This document shows, one piece after another, positions 58,645 through 64,000 of a stretch of DNA of 64,000 nucleotides. The DNA is from VRUE01 sp963774555 (GTDB taxonomy: Bacteria > Actinomycetota > Thermoleophilia > Solirubrobacterales > 70-9): contig CAVZFL010000002.1 in assembly GCA_963774555.1 (NCBI GenBank), positions 682,001 through 746,000 on the forward strand, written 5' to 3'. Position numbers and translations under genes: made by a program. The notes under the pieces are model-generated. The model ran no database searches. It was not told the origin of the DNA and saw only the letters and a program-made list of their open reading frames with translations. The first letter of the stretch is position 1. Every line of letters starts with the position of its first letter.

Positions 58645-60294
58645 CAAGCCGACCTCTCCGCCTCGCGAGCGTGCAGCTCGCGCTTCAGCACCTTGCCGGT
58701 GGCGTTGCGCGGCAACTCGTCGAGGAACTCGAATTCACGCGGCGCCTTGTAGGAGGCGAGGTTGGCCTTGATGTGGGCCCTCAGCTCCTCTTCGGAGGCA
58801 TCCGCCTTGGCGCCGAGCACGACGAAGGCCTTCAGCCGCTGGCCGAACTCCTCGTCCTCGACCCCGATCACGGCGACCTCGACCACAGCGTCGTGATCGG
58901 CGAGCAGATCCTCGACCTCGCGCGGGAAGACGTTCTCGCCGCCGGAGACGATCATCTCGTCGTCGCGGCCGTCGATGAAGAGGCGGCCGTCGGCGTCGAT
59001 GTGGCCGACATCGCCACTGCAGAGCAGGCCGTCGATCACCTCCTTGCCGCCACCGCCGGTGTAGCCCTCGAAGGCCATTTCGTTGCCGACGAAGATCCGC
59101 CCGACCTCGCCTTGCGGCACCTCTCGGCCGGCCTCGTCGTAGAGCCGCACCGCCGTGCCCCGCGGAGGCCTGCCCGCGGTGCCGGGGGCGGCGCGCAGGT
59201 CTTCCGGGGTGGCGACCGTCGCCCAGGAGACCTCGGTCGAGCCGTAGAGGTTGTAGACGCTGTCGCCGAAGCGGTCCATCCACTCGAGCGCCAGCTCGCC
59301 GGGCAACGCCGAGCCAGAGATCGAGGTGATCCTCAATGAGGAGAGGTCGTAGTTGGCCGAGAGTCTCCTCGGGCAACCGCAGGATTCGCTGGACCATCAC
59401 CGGGACGACGGCGAGCACCTGGGCACTGTTCTGCTGGACGGCGCGCAGGTGTCCTCCGGGTCGAAGCGCCGGCGCAGCACCATCGTCGACGCCGTCGGCA
59501 GGCTCATCACGAAGTGGAAAAAGCCCCAGGAGTGGAAGAGCGGTGCGGCGATCACCATCGTCTCGCGGGCCCGGTAGGGGATCTTGTCGATGATCGCGGC
59601 CATCGTCAGCAGGCCGTCGGGACTGGAACGCTGGGCACCCTTGGGCGTGCCGGTGGTACCCGAGGTGAGGATGACGAAGCGCGGCTTGTCGGGCGGCGGC
59701 TTGAGGTTGGAGTCGTGCTGGCGGCGATCAGCGAGTCGAGCGTCGGACCCTCGGCGTCACCGTCGGACCAGGCGACGATGCGGGCGACGCTCTCGTCGAC
59801 CCCGTCGAGCAGACCGGCGAACTCTTCGTCGTAGACCAGCGCCTTCGGCCCCTCGCGGCGCATCACCTCGACCAGCTGAGGTCCGGCGAACATCGTGTTG
59901 AGGTAGAGCGCGCTGGCGCCGAGCTTGGCGGCGGCGAGCGTCGCCTCGATGAAGCCGCGGTGGTTGCGGCACATGATCCCGACTCCATCGCCAGTCGCCG
60001 ATCCCCATCCCGGCGAGGGCGTGGGCCAGCGCGTTGGAGCGCCGGTGCAGCTGCTCGAAGGTGAGCGAGCCGCGCTCGTCGATCAGCAGCGTCTCGTGCG
60101 GATAGTGGATCGCCGCGGTCGTGATGCCGAGCGCCGGCGAAGCGCCCCAGCGCAGGAAGGTGGTGACGACCTTGGCCGACTTGTCGGGACGCGTGCAGGC
60201 CGACGACCCCCGCCTCGCGCAGCACCTTCAACTCGAAGACCGAGTCCGCGACCGATTCTGGGCACGCTCGGCTATGTGACCTGACCATTCCCAT
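58644..60294 (-). CDS. Acyl-CoA synthetase (FadD-like AMP-binding enzyme), heavily frame-shifted
   Basis: Activates a fatty or other carboxylic acid to its CoA ester. Pieces in order: SVFELKVLREAGVVGLHAS, GIMCRNHRGFIEATLAAAKL, the AMP-binding P-loop ILTSGTTGTPKGAQR, AAPLFHSWGFFHFVMSL, ITSISGSALPGELALEWMDR, VYNLYGSTEVSWA, CSGDVGHIDADGRLFIDGR and LDELPRNATGKVLKREL. At least five frame changes between 59340 and 60190. The C-terminal 230 residues (to 59336) are intact. The start is uncertain; GTG/ATG options lie near 60265-60294. Element H begins in the stop codon. Confidence 0.8.
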
Positions 60295-60307
60295 CGGACC
60301 GGGAAGC

Positions 60308-60767
60308 CTATTCGCTCTCGACCGAAGCGACCGCTATGCAGGCGATTCCCTCGCCTCGGCCGATCCAGCCCATGCCCTCGTTGCTGGTCGCCTTGACGCT
60401 GACCCGGGCTGAGGTGGCCTCCGCCAGGATCGCGCTCCATCTCGGCCCGCAGCGGCCCGATCCGCGGCTGCCTCGCAGATCAGCGTGGCGTCGATGTTGA
60501 CGATGCGGCCCGAGACCGTGCCGACTGCGGTGCGCAGCAGGTCGATCGAGTCGGCGTCGCGCCAGCGCTCGTCGTCGTCGGGGAAGAGCGTGCCGATGTC
60601 ACCCTGGCCGGCGGCGCCGAGCAGGGCGTCGATCACCGCGTGGGTGAGCACGTCGGCGTCGGAGTGGCCGGCGAGGCCGCACTCGGGTGGTCGACCTCGA
60701 CGCCGCCGAGGACGAGGCGGCGACCCTCGGCGAAGCGGTGGCTGTCGTAGCCGATCCCGACGCTCAT
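60308..60767 (-). CDS. ispF: 2-C-methyl-D-erythritol 2,4-cyclodiphosphate synthase (frame-shifted)
   Basis: MEP-pathway enzyme forming the cyclodiphosphate of isoprenoid synthesis. Start MSVGIGYDSHRFAEGRRLVL (metal Asp and His in GYDSH), then LAGHSDADVLTHAVIDALLG, DIGTLFPDDDERWRDADS and the ending GEGIACIAVASVESE with stop at 60308. Frame changes near 60690 and 60440. The ATG at 60767 overlaps the stop of the PHP gene (ATGA). In many actinobacteria ispF directly follows ispD; here the PHP gene and, on the other strand, DUF389 genes lie between. Confidence 0.87.
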
Positions 60768-61619
60768 CGACTTGAATTCTCGCGCACCGGAGCCGGCAGC
60801 GGCTCGAGCCGCCGCTGCCGGCCCTCGAAGACGCAGATCTCATCTACCCCGAGCTCGTTCGAGAAACACCAGAGCCTGCGTCGTAGCCGAAGCCGACCTG
60901 CTCGGGCAGGTGGGCGTCGGAGGAGAGCGCAAAGGGAGCACCGGCCTCGACGCACATCTCGGCGAAGGCCGCGCGCCGGGTAGAGCTCGCCGACCGGCTT
61001 GCGCAGGCCGGCCGTGGAGAGCTCGACCGCGATCCCGCTCTCGGCAATCGCCTCGACTGCCGGCTCGTAGAAGAAGCGCGGGTCGCGCTCGGGCAGCGGG
61101 CGGGCGCCGCCCCAGACCTTGACCAGGTCTGGGTGGGCGAGGATGTCGAAGAGGCCGGAGCGGGCGCACTCGGCCAGGGTGGCGAAGTAGCGGCGCCAGA
61201 CCTCGTCGGGCTCGCCGCTTGCCCTCCCAGACGTCCCAGCCGGGGTGATCGACGGCGGCGTCGCCGATGAAGTGGACCGAGCCGACCACGTAGTCGAAGT
61301 CGCGCGCCTCGAGCAGGGTCGCGGTGCGGTCCTCGGCGCCGGGGACAAAGTCGCACTCGACCCCGAGCCGCAGCGGCGTCGTGCGGACGAAGTCGCAGTA
61401 GGAGTCGAGGTCGTCGCGCGCCTGCTCCTCCCAGAACGGGTGGCGCCAGAGGTCGAGCGCCTGGCTGAAGCGGTAGACGTGCTCGGAGACGCCGAGCTCC
61501 TCGATTCCCACGGCCTCGGCGGCGGCGAGATAGCGCTCGACGTTCTCCTCGGTGAAGTAGCGCTCGGCCGGGGTATCGGGCTCGTCCGGACGCAGGTGAA
61601 GGTGGTAGTCGGTCAGCAT
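60764..61619 (-). CDS. PHP-domain phosphatase, histidinol-phosphatase-like (frame-shifted)
   Basis: Metal-dependent phosphoesterase. MLTDYHLHLRPDEPD gives the first HxH metal pair, GVSEHVYRFS a further His, CDFVPGAEDR and GSVHFIGDAAVDHPGWDVWE match HisK-type enzymes, then FDILAHPDLVKVWGG and LSSDAHLPEQVGFGY complete the metal site. Frame changes near 61215, 60975 and 60880. Coupled to ispF downstream. May act in histidine synthesis or on another phosphate ester. Confidence 0.82.
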
Positions 61620-61664
61620 CGGACGCGCAGCGTAGGCGACCCGGGCCGCGGATACGCTGAGGCC

Positions 61665-62656
61665 ATGGTCCACCTGCGGATCGTCGTGCCGGCGGAACGC
61701 TGCGGCAAGGTCCTCGACCTGCTCGAAGCGGCGCCGTCGACGACCAACCTGGTCTTCCTCGCCGGCGCCGCCCGGCAGCCGAAGGGCGACGTGGTCCTCT
61801 GCGACATCGCCCGCGAGGACGCCAGCGTGCTGATCGACGACCTCAAGGAGCTGGGCGTGGCCCGCGACGGCTCGATCTCGCTCGAGCAGATCGACTCGCA
61901 GCTCTCCGACGCCGCCGACCGCGCCGAGCGGGCGGCCCGCGGCAGGCCTTCCGACGCCGTCGTCTGGGAGGAGGTCGAGGCGCGCACCTCGGAGAGCACC
62001 GAGCTGGGCGGCAACTTCCTCGTCTTCATGGTGCTGGCCTGCCTGATCGCCTCGGTCGGCATCTTCCTCGGCTCCCCGATCCTGATCGTCGGGGCGATGG
62101 TCGTCGGGCCGGAGTTCGGGCCACTCGCGGGCTTCTGCGTGGCGGTGGTCGAGCGCCGGCGAAGCGTCGCGGTCCGCTCCCTGCGGCGCTCGCGATCGGC
62201 TTCCCGGTCGGAATCACCGCCGCCTTCCTCTTCACCCTGACCTGCAAGGCGACCGGTCTGCTCGCCGCCGACTTCACCGCCTCGGTGCACCCGCTGACCC
62301 AGTTCATCTCCAAGCCCGACGACTTCTCCTTCATCGTCGCCTGCTTCGCCGGCGCCGCCGGCATGCTCTCGCTGACCTCGGCCAAGTCGGGGGCGCTGAT
62401 CGGCGTGCTGATCTCGGTGACGACGATCCCCGCGGCCGCCAACATCGGCATCGCGGCAGCGGTCGCCGACTGGTCGGAATGGCGCGGGGCGATGGCCCAG
62501 CTCGCCGTCAACCTGACCGCGATCGTTCTTGCCGGCGTCACCACGCTCTACCTGCAGCGCCGTCTCTACCGGCGGCGGCGCAGCCAGCACTTCGACGACG
62601 ACTCCCGCGCTCTCGCGGGGCTGCCGACCCGGAGAGCGGGCGCGGCGCGCCGATGA
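61665..62656 (+). CDS. DUF389 membrane protein (frame-shifted)
   Basis: About 330 residues: an N-terminal soluble ACT-like domain (MVHLRIVVPAERCGKVLDLL ... GDVVLCDIAREDASVLIDDL) and a membrane domain with about six helices (FLVFMVLACLIASVGIFLGS; ILIVGAMVVGPEFGPLAG; LTQFISKPDDFSFIVACFAG). The GAMVVGPEFGPLAG block is the DUF389 hallmark (TIGR00341-type). The frame changes near 62185. Function unknown. Divergent from the PHP gene and coupled to a small membrane protein. Confidence 0.83.
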
Positions 62657-62799
62657 TTCGCCAGCTGGGGATCCTGCTCGGCGCCTTCGTCATCGGCACC
62701 CTGGTCGCTGTGGCCCTCGGCGCGGTCAGCTTTGGCGTCGCCCTCGGCGTCGGCCAGGTCTGCTTCGCCGCCGCCCTCGCCTGGGTCCTACTCGGTTAG
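62653..62799 (+). CDS. Small membrane protein, 48 aa
   Basis: MIRQLGILLGAFVIGTLVAV followed by a second hydrophobic stretch GQVCFAAALAWVLLG: two short membrane helices. The ATG overlaps the DUF389 stop (ATGA), which supports a real coupled gene. Function unknown. Confidence 0.6.
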   Translation: MIRQLGILLGAFVIGTLVAVALGAVSFGVALGVGQVCFAAALAWVLLG

Positions 62800-62867
62800 A
62801 CCGCTGCAAACCGGCGCATCTCGGGTCTTCGGTCGGCCGGATCGGGTCACGCACGGAGTGCGCTCCC

Positions 62868-63661
62868 TCACCTGCCTCCCTGCATCCCCCGACCTGCTTG
62901 GTTTTCACGGTCTAACAACAAGATTTCTGCCATTTGCAAATCGACCGGGGTAGTCACCTTGAGGTTCTCGACAGGGGAGGGATGGATGAGCACGGTGCCG
63001 CCAGCCGCCTCGGCGAGCATCGCCTCGTCAGTCGCCGTAGCCACTTGATCAGGATCAGCCGTCAACGCATCCCGCAGCGCTGCGACCCGAAACACCTGAG
63101 GCGTCTGCGCCGCCCAGAGACGTCCCCGATCCAGCGTCCGTTCGACCTGGTGCAACGTTTTCTCCCCCTCCCGGGGGGACAGCACGTTACGCCCGTCAGA
63201 GGAATCGAGGTGCAACGTTTTCTCCCCCTCCCCGGGGGACAAAGCGTTGCACCCGGGGGGGTTTGCTTGATCGTGTCGGTTACCGGGGTGGCGGCGATGA
63301 CGCCCGCCGCGGCCGGGTTGGCGACGAGGGTTGCGAGCACGGCCTCGATCAGATCCGCCGTCACCAGGGGACGGGCCGCGTCGTGGATTGCGACCAGGTC
63401 GGTGCCTACGGCCTCGAGGGCGTTGGAGACCGATTGGGAGCGGGTGGTGCCGCCGTCGACCACGCCGAGATCGTGCCCGGCGAGATCGTGCACGTGCCCG
63501 GGTGGGCAGGCGACGACGATCGAGCGGACCGAGGGTGCGGCGCGGAAGGCCGCGATCGACCACTCGACCAGCGGCCGCCCGGCCAGGGGCACGAATGCCT
63601 TCGGGCCGCCGGCTCCGAGCCTCTCCCCGGAGCCGGCGGCCGCGATGACGGCAGTGACGCT
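62868..63661 (-). CDS. ispD: 2-C-methyl-D-erythritol 4-phosphate cytidylyltransferase (palindrome insertion)
   Basis: MEP-pathway cytidylyltransferase. Visible: VTAVIAAAGSGERLGAGGPK (CTP loop), VPLAGRPLVEWSIAAF, GVVDGGTTRSQSVSNAL, LVAIHDAARPLVT, GVIAATPVTDTIKQ, then RTLDRGRLWAAQTPQVFRVA and VLIHPSPVENLKVTTPVDLQ. Between TDTIKQ and VERTLDRG there are about 39 extra codons made of a tandem palindromic repeat (63149-63253), with one frame change there. In E. coli IspD this is the protruding beta-arm loop, where extra length may be tolerated. No standard start codon is found upstream of the CTP loop; coding evidence begins near 63661, just after carD. Confidence 0.87.
63149..63253. repeat. Tandem palindromic repeat inside ispD
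   Basis: Two copies 60 nt apart (63149 and 63209), 31 of the first 32 bases identical (GGTGCAACGTTTTCTCCCCC start). The second copy closes with CGTTGCACC, the inverse of its start, giving a 45-bp imperfect hairpin; the first has a degenerate closing arm. Encodes CPPGRGRKRCT or SPGEGEKTLH depending on frame. Confidence 0.8.
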
Positions 63662-63668
63662 GACGGGC

Positions 63669-64000
63669 CTAGGCCGTGGCGGCGAAGCGCTCCTCCAACA
63701 GCCCGTCCAGGTATTCCTCCGCGCCTTCCTCGTCTTTGTCGAGCGCGTACATGAACTCCGAGGCGAGGATCTTCTTGGCCCGCGTGTACATCTGCTTCTC
63801 GCCGGTGGAGAGGCCCTTTTCCATCTCGCGGATGGCGAGGTTGCGGACGACCTCGGCCAGCTCGAACACGTCGCCGGTCTTGATCTTCTCGCGGTTGTAC
63901 TTGAAGCGCCGATTCCAGTTCTTCGGCATGTCGGAGACGTCGTCGGTGAGGACGTCCGTCACCTTCTTGATTTCCTCCTCGTCGATCACTCGGCGAAGGC
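63669..64000 (-). CDS. carD: CarD/CdnL-family RNA polymerase-binding regulator (partial)
   Basis: C-terminal part of a CarD protein; the 5' end lies beyond the window. Seen: LRRVIDEEEIKKVTDVLTDD, MPKNWNRRFKYNREKIKTGD (with the conserved Trp that wedges into the promoter bubble), VFELAEVVRNLAIREMEKGL and SEFMYALDKDEEGAEEYLDG. CarD stabilises open complexes at rRNA and other promoters and is essential in mycobacteria. Neighbouring ispD follows by a few nt, as in mycobacteria. Confidence 0.93.
   Translation of the reverse strand, partial: LRRVIDEEEIKKVTDVLTDDVSDMPKNWNRRFKYNREKIKTGDVFELAEVVRNLAIREMEKGLSTGEKQMYTRAKKILASEFMYALDKDEEGAEEYLDGLLEERFAATA

Noticed and set aside
62800..62867. A terminator or small RNA between the small membrane protein and ispD
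   Set aside because: No stable stem longer than a few base pairs is seen; nothing to support a feature.
63149..63253. CRISPR-like repeats
   Set aside because: Only two copies with a degenerate spacer, palindromic and inside ispD; no array and no cas genes.

Overview
The window is high-GC DNA from an actinobacterium, most likely the class Thermoleophilia (Solirubrobacterales and relatives). The main pointers are the gene order carD-ispD-ispF-cysS-rlmB, which matches the well-known mycobacterial order; an F420-type luciferase-like oxidoreductase; MarP-like and CarD proteins; and an exported protein with an N-terminus (RRPSPAMVV, then ALFVALAGTAWA) that I associate with that class. Placement is inference from family resemblance, not a tree.

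Layout. 0-8 kb: alpha/beta hydrolase, an unknown gene, and an AddB/AddA-like helicase-nuclease pair. 8-15 kb: xseB-xseA, an HxlR regulator with a palindromic operator, a MarP-like protease divergent from a penicillin-binding protein, a lipoprotein, an SRPBCC protein and an FHA protein. 15-20 kb: gltB. 20-27 kb: cupin, TolB-like propeller, and the threonine/lysine genes lysA-hom-thrC-thrB, interrupted by two paralogous copies of a DUF4258-DUF2283 gene pair. 27-30 kb: low-complexity membrane protein, M23 peptidase, CDF metal transporter. 30-41 kb: fatty-acid/steroid-type catabolism (three acyl-CoA dehydrogenases, thiolase, 3-hydroxyacyl-CoA dehydrogenase, LLM oxidoreductase), with the same palindromic operator in front of two transcription units. 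41-48 kb: two DUF4143 ATPases (one flanked by a 33-bp direct repeat), CNNM transporter, BtuF-like protein, rhomboid, ECF sigma factor. 48-53 kb: a PlsC-GpsA frame without a stop between the two domains, and a maleylacetate-reductase/ring-cleaving-dioxygenase pair. 53-64 kb: tRNA-Thr(UGU), GNAT protein, SigH-like sigma factor, rlmB, cysS, acyl-CoA synthetase, ispF, PHP phosphatase, DUF389 transporter, ispD and carD (cut by the window edge).

Two window-wide observations matter. First, there are many long, near-perfect inverted repeats. Eight begin within 0-8 nt of (or overlap) a stop codon. Three of these (C, F, H), plus a more diverged one between divergent genes (B), share a nested architecture with a conserved inner A/T stem and loop; copies F and H differ by compensated substitutions on both arms. 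A second palindrome family with an invariant 12-nt loop occurs once between genes and once inside cysS; a third, tandem palindromic repeat is inserted in ispD. This is the best candidate here for an undescribed element system. Second, about 20 genes, including essential ones, contain one or more single-base frame changes while coding quality continues on either side. This looks like uncorrected sequence or assembly error rather than gene decay, and coordinates of such genes span all frames.
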